Below are positions 17,523 to 26,274 of a stretch of DNA of 64,000 bases, piece by piece. The stretch lies in contig CAXXHQ010000001.1 in the NCBI GenBank assembly GCA_963665265.2, positions 744,001 through 808,000 on the forward strand, in the 5' to 3' direction. The stretch is from CAXXHQ01 sp963665265. Lineage in GTDB: Bacteria > Planctomycetota > Planctomycetia > Pirellulales > Thermoguttaceae. Below the pieces are notes generated by a model, which searched no databases, was not told where the DNA came from, and saw only the letters and a list, made by a program, of their open reading frames with translations. Both the position numbers and the translations under genes were made by a program. Each line of letters starts with the position of its first letter. Positions within the stretch are counted from its first letter, which is position 1.

Positions 17523-18461
17523 CTAAACGCCCGGGCGGACCGTCGTGAAGCGCTCTTCCGGCATCTTGATCGACGTGACGCGGAGGCCGAACTTGTCGCC
17601 CACCTTGATCGCTTCGCCCATCGCGATCTTGCAGTCGCCGACCTCGAGTTCGAGCATCTCTTCGCACGACTTGTCGAATTGAATGATGAGACCGGGTCCC
17701 ATCTCGACGATGCGCCCCATCGCTTGCTTCTTCTCGGCCAGCGAGACCACCACCGGCACCTTGATCTTCAACAAGCTCTTCGAGTAGTTCGGCAATTCGC
17801 GCGGACCGCTCGACCGAACTACCGTCGAACGCGGTCTTTCTTGCGAAGCAGGCTTCGCTGCAGCGGCCGCCGCGGGTTTCGCCTCCGGCTTCGGCGCGGG
17901 TTTCGCTTCGACTTTCGCCTCGGCCTTCGGTTCGGCTTTCGGCTCCGGGGCAGCGCCCACTATGACCGCAGGCTTCGCCACCGGCCAAATCAGTCGGGCA
18001 ATCCCCTTCTGACCGTCCGCCGACGTCAACTCAAAGGGAATGCAGGCCGCTCCCGCCGCCAAGCCGCCCCGACGTATCGCCCCGTTGAGATTCTTTACCT
18101 TGCCCGCCTTGAAATCGTCGGGCATGAAATCCTCGGGCAAGAGGATCATGCCGATCTCTTGCGCCAAGGTCGTCAACTTGCTCTGGCCGGTCGGATCGGG
18201 CGCGTCGCACCAAACGGGAACGAATCCGGTCGCGTCGGCAATACAGAAGACCGCCCCCGACGTCCCGCAAATCTCCACGATCGCCAAGCCCGAATCGTTC
18301 AAGTCGTCGGGCAGTTGGTCTGGCTCAAGAGTGATCGGCTCGCCCACCGTTATCGTAAGCTGGACGTCGAACGCACGGCCGATCGCGCCGGCGGCTTCTT
18401 CGGCCCCGGCCTGACAGACCTTAATCACGTCCTGAACGATCGCGGCAGTGAGTTCCGCCAT
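17523..18461 (-). CDS. SpoA (FliN/FliM C-terminal) domain protein with Pro/Ala/Lys-rich linker
   Basis: The 312-residue product has three parts. The N-terminal domain (1-165) is distantly like the CheC/FliM-type region of FliY. A low-complexity linker (about 170-205) is made of repeated EPKAE/KPAP units. The C-terminal SpoA domain (about 225-305) contains LLKIKVPVVVSLAEKKQAMGRIVEMGPG and ends LRVTSI. SpoA domains build the flagellar switch C-ring and the sorting platform of type III secretion. No other flagellar or secretion gene is in the window, so its partner is unknown. FliN is the closest recognisable family. Confidence 0.8.
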   Translation of the reverse strand: MAELTAAIVQDVIKVCQAGAEEAAGAIGRAFDVQLTITVGEPITLEPDQLPDDLNDSGLAIVEICGTSGAVFCIADATGFVPVWCDAPDPTGQSKLTTLAQEIGMILLPEDFMPDDFKAGKVKNLNGAIRRGGLAAGAACIPFELTSADGQKGIARLIWPVAKPAVIVGAAPEPKAEPKAEAKVEAKPAPKPEAKPAAAAAAKPASQERPRSTVVRSSGPRELPNYSKSLLKIKVPVVVSLAEKKQAMGRIVEMGPGLIIQFDKSCEEMLELEVGDCKIAMGEAIKVGDKFGLRVTSIKMPEERFTTVRPGV

Positions 18462-18721
18462 AACCAGCTACGATGTAATGAGTTGCGATGAAAAAACAGA
18501 CTGTACGTCTTCTCCGAAAAGACCTTCGGCCTGAAGACGACTACGCCGCTACTTTCATCATCGGCAGAAAATACCGCAAACTTTTCCTAGCTGACGTAGA
18601 TTCCAACAGCAAAAGAGATCAGCGGAGTATTACCCAAGAGGGGTGTGCGATTTTCCTAGAGACACGCCCAGGGCGAGTTCGATCGTGACGCCCAAACCGC
18701 CAAAGCGATAACGGGACCTTG

Positions 18722-19792
18722 CTAAAAAACCTCTTCGCTCCTTCTTAGCATCGGTCGCCATTTATCGAATTGGTCCAAGCAGACCAGCAGTCCGCGAACG
18801 ACGGTCGTCAAGGGTTCGTCATCCATTCGAGCCGGCACGCCGGTCTCGACGGCGATGAACCGGCTCAATCCGGTCGTTAGCGCGCCGCCGCCGCAGAGAA
18901 CCATTCCCTCCTCAATCAAGTCGGCCGCCAACTCCGGCCCGCACGGATCGAGCGTTTGCCGAATCGCGTCGGCGATCTTGTCGAGCGGCTCGGCAAGGGC
19001 CTGTCGTATTTCGTCGGCCGCCACCGCGGTCTTAAACGGCAGGCCGGTCGAAACGTCGGTCCCGCTCACCTCGGCCGCCCGCGTAGTCGTTAGCGCCGAC
19101 TCGCCGACGGGCGAAACGTCGCCGATCTCCATTCGCAGCGCCTCGGCCGCCGCAAGTCCCACGCGAATCCCTCGCCTCCGGCGCAAATAATCGACCACGG
19201 CCTGATCGAAGTCGTCGCAGCCGATCCGCAGCGATTGCCGCGCAACGATATTACCTAGCGAAAAGACCGCCGCCTCGGTTGCGCCCGCTCCGATCAAGCA
19301 AACCATCCCGGCGCTGGGTTCGACGACCGGCAATCCCGCCCCGATCGCCGCGGCCGCCGTCGCCGAGACCGTCCAAACCGAGCCCGCGCCGGATCGCGCG
19401 AGGCAATTCAAAGCGGCCTGCCGTTCGACCGGCGTCAACGAATCGAGCAGCGAAACGAGAACCCGCGGACTCAACGACCACCCCGGCTTGCGAATTCTGC
19501 CGAACATCGTACGGAGCATCGTCTCGCAAAGGCGAAAGTTGGCGATGGCGCCGCGTTGCAACGGTCGAGCGACAAGAATGGAGTCGGGCGCGCGTCCCTG
19601 CATTTGTCGCGCAAGATAACCGACGGAAAGGCCGTCGGAAAGAACCCGTCCCGTCTTTTTATCGACGGCCACGGTCGAAGGCTCGTCGAGAACCACGCCT
19701 TCGCCGGGAATCCCGACGCGCATGTTGGCCGTTCCTAGATCGACGGCCAAGTCCGTTCGGAAGTAATCGAAAACGCTTTTTAACGCCGACAT
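18722..19792 (-). CDS. MreB paralogue (actin superfamily) with altered catalytic residues
   Basis: The 356-residue product aligns with MreB over its whole length: phosphate-1 AVDLGTANM (residues 16-24), AAAAIGAGLPVVEP, SLRIGCDDFDQAVVDYLRR, AAAEALRMEIG and the adenosine motif LCGGGALTTGL. Two normally invariant acidic positions are gone. The IEEPMAAAIGAGL stretch of MreB reads VSATAAAAIGAGL (S143, A144), and the phosphate-2 Asp of DIGGGTTE is Leu (LIGAGATE, L166). ATP hydrolysis is therefore unlikely, and a scaffolding role is inferred. The frame is open upstream to 19948; ATG 19792 matches the usual MreB start. A terminator separates it from the upstream operon. Confidence 0.82.
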   Translation of the reverse strand: MSALKSVFDYFRTDLAVDLGTANMRVGIPGEGVVLDEPSTVAVDKKTGRVLSDGLSVGYLARQMQGRAPDSILVARPLQRGAIANFRLCETMLRTMFGRIRKPGWSLSPRVLVSLLDSLTPVERQAALNCLARSGAGSVWTVSATAAAAIGAGLPVVEPSAGMVCLIGAGATEAAVFSLGNIVARQSLRIGCDDFDQAVVDYLRRRRGIRVGLAAAEALRMEIGDVSPVGESALTTTRAAEVSGTDVSTGLPFKTAVAADEIRQALAEPLDKIADAIRQTLDPCGPELAADLIEEGMVLCGGGALTTGLSRFIAVETGVPARMDDEPLTTVVRGLLVCLDQFDKWRPMLRRSEEVF

Positions 19793-19882
19793 CGCCAATA
19801 ATCTTTTACAAGAATATTCTTCCGCAAGACGGTCATTGGCTGCGTAGGTCTCGACAAGAGCATCCTTGCCCGCCGTTCGACT

Positions 19883-19922
19883 AAAAAAAGGGCGCCTCCG
19901 GCCGCTTGTCGGCCAGGGGCGA
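19883..19922 (-). terminator. Intrinsic terminator of the 21076-20014 operon
   Basis: Read on the minus strand, a GC-rich stem (CTGGCCG / CGGCCGG with outer CGCC / GGCG pairs, ACAAG loop) ends in CCC and seven T. It lies about 90 nt after the small membrane-protein gene and before the MreB-like gene. Confidence 0.75.
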
Positions 19923-20013
19923 ATTAGAAACCGACTGCCGCTTCCCATGCTTTAGACGCACGTCAGCGACCGCATATATCGTCCGCAATTATACGGTCGA
20001 GAGCGAAATCTTC

Positions 20014-20238
20014 CTATGCCGAAAGAAACGCCGAGAGCAAGGCCGTCCCCTTCGCAACGCAAAACTCCCGGCAGGAGTCCCACGTCGCGGCGAAGCTCGG
20101 CCCGCCCGAATGCTTGAAATCGTAGGTCCGAAGTTCCAAATAGAAGAACAAAAGACCAAGCAAAACCGCCAACAGCGCAATCACCAACAACGCGGTGAAT
20201 ACGTCCGCTCGCGGCTTGCGATATTGCTTACTCGGCAT
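20014..20238 (-). CDS. Small single-pass membrane protein
   Basis: The 74-residue product has a basic N-terminus (MPSKQYRKPRADVF), one strong transmembrane helix (about 15-35) and a short polar tail with two Cys. The ATG at 20238 is one nt after the stop of the coiled-coil gene, so the two are translationally coupled and likely act together. The arrangement is reminiscent of small accessory membrane proteins in planctomycetes, but no function is known to me. Confidence 0.7.
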   Translation of the reverse strand: MPSKQYRKPRADVFTALLVIALLAVLLGLLFFYLELRTYDFKHSGGPSFAATWDSCREFCVAKGTALLSAFLSA

Positions 20239-20239
20239 G

Positions 20240-21076
20240 TTACTGGAGTTTGGTAGCGACACGGTCACCCTTTACGACATCGCTCTTTTGGAACTGGGGA
20301 TCGATTTTGCCCACCGCCTTGTCCGGCTCCGTCTTCGTAATTTCAACGCGACCGACGTAGGCGTCGCCCTTCGAGCCGGTGCGATAAATCTCTAACTTAT
20401 GGCCTTTACGCAATCCGGCGTCCGAACCGATCGAAATTTCGACGATTCCGCCGCCCAAGACCGCCGTGACCTGGCCCTTCACGTCCGGAGGCGTCAACGA
20501 AACGTCGGCGTTCGGATCGACGTTGAAGTGCCGCATCACGTTCTGCATCTTCGCCAAGTCGGCGGCCAACTCGGTGTTGCGCGTCTTCAATTGCGACATC
20601 TCGTTGACCACTTGGTGCAACTCGTCGGTCATCTTCACCACTTCGTTGAAATGCAGGTCGCGGTCCTTGCGAGCTTGATCGACGGCCGTGCGCAACGCGT
20701 CCATCTCCTTGCGGAAACGGCTCAACTCTTGTTGCTGCGCCTCCAACGTGGCTACAAGCTGCCGCTTGTCCTTGTCGGTCGTCTCCAAGGCCTTCTCCCG
20801 CTTCTCTTGCTGATCTTTCAGCAATTTCAATTCGTTCGAAAGCTTGGTCAACGAAGCGTCGCGGTTCGTTTTCTCTTCCGAAAGCTGCGTCTCCAAATCG
20901 GTCTTCTCGGAAGCGAGCTTCGCATTTTCCGACTTGGCCGTGTCCAACTTCGTCTTCAAATCGGTCGCGCTGACGCGCCAATTCTGATGCGTGGCGTACG
21001 TCATCATCGCCATCGTCATGAAAATGATGCTCAAAACGAAGATGATTACCGTTAAAATCTTGCCGACGAGGTTCAT
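20240..21076 (-). CDS. Membrane-anchored coiled-coil protein
   Basis: The 278-residue product has one N-terminal transmembrane helix (about 6-28) and a long heptad-rich coiled coil (about 38-185, Lys/Glu/Leu/Gln-rich). A C-terminal beta-rich domain (VKGQVTAVLGGGIVEISIGS..AGLRKGHKLEIYR) resembles the beta domain of MreC-like or stress-envelope proteins. The ATG at 21076 has AGGAG about 10 nt upstream; the frame is open further up to 21181. It probably spans the periplasm as a tether. It is near an MreB paralogue, though a terminator separates the two. Its function is not known. Confidence 0.78.
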   Translation of the reverse strand: MNLVGKILTVIIFVLSIIFMTMAMMTYATHQNWRVSATDLKTKLDTAKSENAKLASEKTDLETQLSEEKTNRDASLTKLSNELKLLKDQQEKREKALETTDKDKRQLVATLEAQQQELSRFRKEMDALRTAVDQARKDRDLHFNEVVKMTDELHQVVNEMSQLKTRNTELAADLAKMQNVMRHFNVDPNADVSLTPPDVKGQVTAVLGGGIVEISIGSDAGLRKGHKLEIYRTGSKGDAYVGRVEITKTEPDKAVGKIDPQFQKSDVVKGDRVATKLQ

Positions 21077-21253
21077 TCCCGTCTTCTCCTGGACCGAGCG
21101 GTCGAGCCGCCGCGCTGGGGGGATTATTTTCTTGATACGTCTTGCGCCGAGCTCATCCGAGCCAAGCCCTAGAGCCGGCAAAGCGAACGATCGCTTCCCG
21201 ATAGTCTAGTGTAGCCTACGGCAAAGCCGCAAACTCTCGCCAATTACCCTTTT

Positions 21254-21283
21254 AGTATAACTTCGCCCATTTTTACATGTCAA
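21254..21283 (-). promoter_or_regulatory. Sigma-70-type promoter for the coiled-coil operon
   Basis: On the minus strand TTGACA (21283-21278) is followed after 18 nt by TATACT (21259-21254). These match consensus 6/6 and 5/6. The promoter faces the gene starting at 21076, with a leader of about 170 nt. Confidence 0.65.
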
Positions 21284-21426
21284 CAAGATTGGGCAGTGCC
21301 GGTCCCCTAGCTTCCCGGCGAAAAAAAGCGAATTACCCCCTCCTTCAGAGTGCGGGCGCTTAAAAACCGCCCGATTATGCCGAATATGCATGCCAACATG
21401 CGTTCCTGCCCCCTGATCGCCGTTCT

Positions 21427-23091
21427 CTAGGCCCTCCGCCCAACTTTTCCGCCAAACCATCCCGCCGCTCCGACTCCCAGGCAAAACGCCAAACACGCCC
21501 CCGCAAACCAGTCGCCGTACAATAAATAAAGACTGCCGCGTCCGTCCTTCCGGACCTCGGCCAGGAGGGCTTCCCTAGCCCGGCGCGGTCCTTTCACCAA
21601 GATTCGTCCGTCGCCGTCGATCGAGGCCGAAAACCCCGTGTTCGCCGCGATCAAAAACGGCTTCCGAAACTCGACGGCCCGAAAGACCGCGCAGGCCAAG
21701 TGCATGTCCAACTCGCTCGATCCCCAAAACCAACCGTCGTTCGTCACGTTGATTAAGAGGTCCGGTTCGCGTCCGTCGGCCTTCAACGCCAAAATTTGCC
21801 CGCGAATAATCTGCGGCAAAACGCTCTCGTAACAAATGTTCGGCGCAAAACGAACGCTCCCCAATTGAAAAGCCGCCGGCTTCTCGCCCGCCGTTATCCC
21901 CATGCTCAACGGCGTCAAACTGTAAAGCCACTTCAACTTGTCGGCAAACGGAATGTACTCGCCGAACATCACCAAGTGCATCTTGTCATACTCGCCAAGA
22001 ATCTCGCCGCTCGAAGAAACGTAAATCGCCGCGTTTCTCACTTCCGTCCCCTCGGCCATGTACCGCACCGCATCCGAGCCGAGCAACATCCGCGTCCCCA
22101 ATCCCTCGGCCACGTCCTTGAACGCCCGATCCGCATCCGACTTCCACTCTCCCAACCGCCGCCGCCACTCTTCGGCCGATAGCCCGATCTTCTCCCGTTG
22201 CGGATCGCGATCCCCCGCGTCGTTGTCGATCGTCAAAAGCGGCTCGATGAAAAAGGTCTCCGGCCAAACGATCAAATCCAGTTTGCCGAATTTTTTGACC
22301 GCCTCTTGCGAAAGCGGGAAAAACTCTTCAAAAATCCGCCGCCGCATCTTTGCCGGATCGTCATGATTGAATTCCGTGTCGATCGAACCTTGAATCAAGG
22401 CGATGCGTGCATCGGCCGGCCTCGTTCGATCGGTCTCCGCCGCGCGAAAACGACCGTAGCCCAAGACAAGCGCCAATACAATCGCCGCCGGCGCGATCGG
22501 CCAAAACGCACGACCTTGCTCCTCGCTCGGCAAAGCCCGAGCGATGCACGCCGCCACGAACATCACGACGAAACTCACGCCGTAGGCGCCGACAAGATCG
22601 CTCACCTGAATCAGCTCGATCCAACGATACTGCGTGTGCGCAAGACTCCCCATCGTCATGCCGGTCAAAAGATGCCCACGCGCCAACTCCAAGCCGGTCC
22701 AAATAATCGGCGCCGCGAGAATCGCCGGAACGTGAAATCGATGCACGGCCAAACGCCCCAACCCAATAAACGTCGGAACGTAAAAGGCGAAGTAGAACGA
22801 CAACGCCAACCAGCCGAAATGCGTCAACGGATGAGGTAGCCGGAGCCAATGAATCGCCCCCAACCAAAAGACGAATCCGACGAGCCACAACTTCAAATAC
22901 GGCCGACGCTCGTCCCAAGTCTTCCGCCGAATGAGCAAAACCCACGGAACCGGAGCAATCCACGCCAACGGCCAAAGATCGCACGGCGGTAACGAAAGAT
23001 AGATGAGCGCCGCCCCCGCCCAGGCCCAACCGATCCAGCCGTAAACCTTCTTCTTCGCCGCGACTTCCGTGTTCTTAGCGTCCGCCATCAT
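21427..23091 (-). CDS. lnt: Apolipoprotein N-acyltransferase
   Basis: The 554-residue inner-membrane enzyme adds the third acyl chain to lipoproteins. Several N-terminal helices (to about residue 215) are followed by a periplasmic nitrilase-fold domain. The catalytic residues are recognisable: Glu in LIVWPETFF, a Lys in the middle segment and Cys in APNICYESVLPQ. A C-terminal helix closes it. Start codons in tandem (TTG-ATG-ATG) leave a one- or two-residue ambiguity; ATG 23091 is used. A weak palindrome (21353-21373) lies downstream. Confidence 0.92.
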   Translation of the reverse strand: MMADAKNTEVAAKKKVYGWIGWAWAGAALIYLSLPPCDLWPLAWIAPVPWVLLIRRKTWDERRPYLKLWLVGFVFWLGAIHWLRLPHPLTHFGWLALSFYFAFYVPTFIGLGRLAVHRFHVPAILAAPIIWTGLELARGHLLTGMTMGSLAHTQYRWIELIQVSDLVGAYGVSFVVMFVAACIARALPSEEQGRAFWPIAPAAIVLALVLGYGRFRAAETDRTRPADARIALIQGSIDTEFNHDDPAKMRRRIFEEFFPLSQEAVKKFGKLDLIVWPETFFIEPLLTIDNDAGDRDPQREKIGLSAEEWRRRLGEWKSDADRAFKDVAEGLGTRMLLGSDAVRYMAEGTEVRNAAIYVSSSGEILGEYDKMHLVMFGEYIPFADKLKWLYSLTPLSMGITAGEKPAAFQLGSVRFAPNICYESVLPQIIRGQILALKADGREPDLLINVTNDGWFWGSSELDMHLACAVFRAVEFRKPFLIAANTGFSASIDGDGRILVKGPRRAREALLAEVRKDGRGSLYLLYGDWFAGACLAFCLGVGAAGWFGGKVGRRA

Positions 23092-23225
23092 CAATTGTTT
23101 TTCCGCTTGAGCTAATTAATCTAATCAAACCTCATCCCTCCCCTACGCCCTACGCCCTACGCCCTTCACATGGTATGATCCCTGTCATCGCCCGATTATT
23201 TTATCAGATTCGGTAGTAGTTTGAC

Positions 23226-24164
23226 ATGCAAGAAGCATCTCGCCCGATGGACCTAGTCATCCGCCCCGTCGCTTCAACCGACTACCCGGTCGCGTGGAAC
23301 TTCGTGTTCCGCACGCTAACGGCCGAAGACCGCGCCGAGCAAACGCGTTACTTTCAAACGCTGGCCGCCGAATCGCCGCTCGTCGGCGAAGGACTTATCG
23401 GCGCCTACCGAGGCGACCGACTCGTCGGCGCCGTATTCGCCAACATCCTCCCCGGCCAAGTCGCCCAGGTCTATCGCCCGCAATGCGAAATAGCGGAGCC
23501 GATCGCCATCTCGCACTCCCTGATGGAAGCCTTAAACGTCTGGCTCGCAGAACGCGGACCGCTCACCGCGCAAATCATCGACGTGTCCTTTGCGCAAAAC
23601 GACAAACTCGTCCTCGCCGAAGCCGGTTACGTTCCGCTGACCGACCTCCTATATCTCGCCTGCACGAAAGAAGAATTCCCCGCCGAAGAGCCGCCGCTTC
23701 CCCTAGGCGTTGAGACTTACTCCGCCTCCAACCACGACCGACTGGCCGCCCTCCTTACGAAAACCTACGTCGATAGCCTCGACTGCCCGCAACTCGACGG
23801 CTCACGCCCCGTCGAGGACGTTCTTACCGGCTACAAAGCCTCGGGCGTCTTTTCTCCCGACCTGTGGTTCCTCTTCACCGGCTCGGGGCAGGACGTGGGC
23901 TGCCTGTTGCTTACCGATCACCCCGACTTCGGCAACGTCGAGTTGATTTACGTCGGGCTCATTCCGTCGTTTCGCCGCATCGGCCACGGCAAACAAATCG
24001 TCCGTTTCGCCCAATGGAAAGCTGGGTGCCTTGGGAGAGAAAGGCTGGTCGTCGCAGTAGACGGGGGAAACCTCCCCGCTATTCAGGCCTACGACCAAAA
24101 CCAGATGAAAGTTTGGGGGCAACGCTCCGTCTTCTATCGATTATTTCCGCCATTCACAAAATAA
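23226..24164 (+). CDS. GNAT-family N-acetyltransferase, two-domain
   Basis: The 312-residue product has two GNAT-like halves. The first (about 8-130) begins with the usual beta strand LVIRPVASTDYPVAW. The second (about 150-310) carries the acetyl-CoA loop segment VGLIPSFRRIGHGKQIV, with an R-x-x-G-x-G-like turn (RRIGHGK). The first half looks degenerate. The substrate cannot be told. ATG 23226 is given, but ATG 23247 just before the first strand is equally plausible. A TGGTATGAT extended -10-like sequence lies about 55 nt upstream. Confidence 0.8.
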   Translation: MQEASRPMDLVIRPVASTDYPVAWNFVFRTLTAEDRAEQTRYFQTLAAESPLVGEGLIGAYRGDRLVGAVFANILPGQVAQVYRPQCEIAEPIAISHSLMEALNVWLAERGPLTAQIIDVSFAQNDKLVLAEAGYVPLTDLLYLACTKEEFPAEEPPLPLGVETYSASNHDRLAALLTKTYVDSLDCPQLDGSRPVEDVLTGYKASGVFSPDLWFLFTGSGQDVGCLLLTDHPDFGNVELIYVGLIPSFRRIGHGKQIVRFAQWKAGCLGRERLVVAVDGGNLPAIQAYDQNQMKVWGQRSVFYRLFPPFTK

Positions 24165-24681
24165 ATTACAATCTCCCGATAATCACGCTCTTTTCCGTCT
24201 CCAACATCCTTCGCCTCGAAAAACCGCACGTCGCAACCATTTTCCGCCAAACGACTTCCATTCCAATTGCATGCCTCCGTCTTCGCTTGGCACGCTCACT
24301 CTCAACACGTTTTCCACGACCCCGACAAAGCGTTTTTTCCGCCGAACCGATATTTTTTCATCGCGATTCCGCCGCATTTGCCGATGATTACGAGCCGCCT
24401 CGAACAAGTTTCCTAAAAACCTCTGCGCCTCTGACGCCCAGGCTTTGACAGCGTTGCTAGCACAGTTAGAATCTACTCTCTCGCGTGTGAGAAATGTTAG
24501 GTTTCAAACAAAGCGAGTCGCCTGTTTTTCGCCGGGTTTTCGGTCAAAAACAGGTTGACGTTTGCAGGTAAGATAGGAATGTATGTAATGCGGCCTTCCG
24601 CCGCTTTTACGGCTCGCAAAATCTTCCGCGACGCAGCTACAGTATTTAAAGCTAACCGCGTTCCCGTTTGATTTCGCGCGC
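24165..24681. other. Intergenic region upstream of dnaA with palindrome
   Basis: There is no gene in 517 nt. A perfect 9-bp inverted repeat CCTGTTTTT / AAAAACAGG (24521-24529 / 24546-24554, 16-nt loop) abuts TTGACG (24555-24560), which could be the -35 of dnaA; a convincing -10 was not found. Near-consensus DnaA boxes are not evident (the best is TTTTCCACG near 24303). The usual dnaN/recF/gyrB neighbours are absent, so this is not called an origin. Confidence 0.45.
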
Positions 24682-26199
24682 ATGAGGTTGGATGTGACCA
24701 GGGACGATAAGGAAATCGTGTCGGCTTTGCTCAACGCAATCGCCGGCAAGGTCGGTCAGAAACGATTCGACTTGTGGTTCGGACAGAACGCAAGGGTCGA
24801 ATTCGTCGGCTGCGCGCTCCACATCACCGCCCCTAGCCAGTTCTTCCTCGATTGGATTCGCAACGCTTTTCGCGCCGCCATCGCCGAGGCCTGCCAAGAA
24901 ACCCTCGGCGCTTGTCCTGAACTTATCTTCCGACTCGACGAACGAAAATCCAACGCGGAGGCGAACGCCGTCGTGCAAGAGGCAGCCGTCGCAAAACCGA
25001 ACGCCGCCCCCGTTCCGCATTTCGCAAAAGCGGAACATGCCGGCGCCGTCGTTTCCGCCGCGAAAGCCTCGTTCGCGGGCTCCGCTCATCGTTTCGCTCC
25101 GAACGACGTCGAATCGCTCTTCGCCGCATCGCCCGCGACCGCCGCGCCGCAAGTCGCCGCCGTTCGCCCCGCCTGCGACCTCGAGCAATTCGTCGTCGGA
25201 GAAGGAAACCGGCTTGCCGTCACCTCGGCCGACCTCGTCGTCCGTCAGCCCGGCCAGCTCACGCCGCTTTTCCTTCACGGCCCGACCAGCGTCGGCAAAT
25301 CGCACCTCCTCGAAGGAATTTGCCGCGCCGCTCGCAAACGAAACCGCGACCTGACGGCCGTCTATCTCTCGGCCGAGCAGTTTACCAGTCATTTTCTCGA
25401 AGCCTTGCGCGGCAGCGGGTTGCCCAACTTCCGCCGCAAATATCGCGGGTTGCACCTTCTGGTCATCGACGATCTGCAATTTCTCATCGGCAAGCGAGCC
25501 ACGCAAGTCGAATTGCTCCATACGATCGACGCCTTGCTCCGCGAACGCCGTCAACTCGTCTTCTCCTCCGACCGTTCGCCCGCCGAATTGGCCGAACTCG
25601 GACCTGAGCTAACGACGCGTCTATCCGGCGGCTTGGTCTGCCGCATCGATTCGCCCGACTACGTGACGCGTCTCGGATTAGTCGGACAATTCGCCCGCCG
25701 CATGAATATGCGACTTTCGCCCGACGTGCAAGAGTACGTCGCCTCGAAGCTCACGCAACACGCTCGCGAACTCTCGGGCGCCTTGTGCCGATTGCAAGCG
25801 ACGAGCGAAGCGTGGCGTCAACCGATCACGCTCAAGATGGCCGAAGAAGCCCTCTGCGACATGGTTCGTTCGAGCGGCCGAGCCGTCCGACTCGGCGATA
25901 TCGAAAAGGCCGTCTGCGAAGTCTTCGGGCTCGATCCGCAATCGCTGCAGGCCGACGACAAATCGCAACGCGTCAGCCATCCGCGGATGCTGGCCATGTG
26001 GCTCGCCCGAAAGCACACTCGCGCGGCGCTCAGCGAGATCGGCCAATACTTCGGCCGACGCACGCATAGCACCGTCGTCTCGGCCCAAAAACGCGTCGAC
26101 CGCTGGGTCACTTCCGGCGAATCGATCGCCGCCGCCGATCAAACCTGGACCGTCGACGACGCGATCCGCCAAGTCGAACGCTCTCTCCTCGCCGGCTAG
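24682..26199 (+). CDS. dnaA: Chromosomal replication initiator protein DnaA
   Basis: The 505-residue product has the four DnaA domains. Domain I (about 5-85, QKRFDLWFGQNARVEF) is followed by a long Ala-rich linker (about 95-165). The AAA+ domain has Walker A GPTSVGKS and Walker B LLVIDDLQFL. Domain IV is the DNA-binding domain. The domain IV signature is FGRRTHSTVVSAQKRV (457-472). The common bacterial form is FGGRDHTTV, so Asp is replaced by Thr at 461, which may shift DnaA-box preference. The gene is alone, without dnaN. Confidence 0.94.
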   Translation: MRLDVTRDDKEIVSALLNAIAGKVGQKRFDLWFGQNARVEFVGCALHITAPSQFFLDWIRNAFRAAIAEACQETLGACPELIFRLDERKSNAEANAVVQEAAVAKPNAAPVPHFAKAEHAGAVVSAAKASFAGSAHRFAPNDVESLFAASPATAAPQVAAVRPACDLEQFVVGEGNRLAVTSADLVVRQPGQLTPLFLHGPTSVGKSHLLEGICRAARKRNRDLTAVYLSAEQFTSHFLEALRGSGLPNFRRKYRGLHLLVIDDLQFLIGKRATQVELLHTIDALLRERRQLVFSSDRSPAELAELGPELTTRLSGGLVCRIDSPDYVTRLGLVGQFARRMNMRLSPDVQEYVASKLTQHARELSGALCRLQATSEAWRQPITLKMAEEALCDMVRSSGRAVRLGDIEKAVCEVFGLDPQSLQADDKSQRVSHPRMLAMWLARKHTRAALSEIGQYFGRRTHSTVVSAQKRVDRWVTSGESIAAADQTWTVDDAIRQVERSLLAG

Positions 26200-26274
26200 C
26201 GTGTCGCGCGCTCTGCGAGCGCCGACGCATACGCCCCTTTTAGTCTCGCACACTCATCTTTTTCACCACGATCG

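Noticed and set aside
18488..18688. 66-residue plus-strand frame between the SpoA and MreB-like genes
   Set aside because: No ribosome site, no recognisable domain and a basic, featureless sequence. It lies in the upstream region of the minus-strand SpoA gene and looks like chance.
24165..24681. Replication origin upstream of dnaA
   Set aside because: No cluster of DnaA boxes and no dnaN, recF or gyrB next to it. The region is only called a dnaA upstream region.
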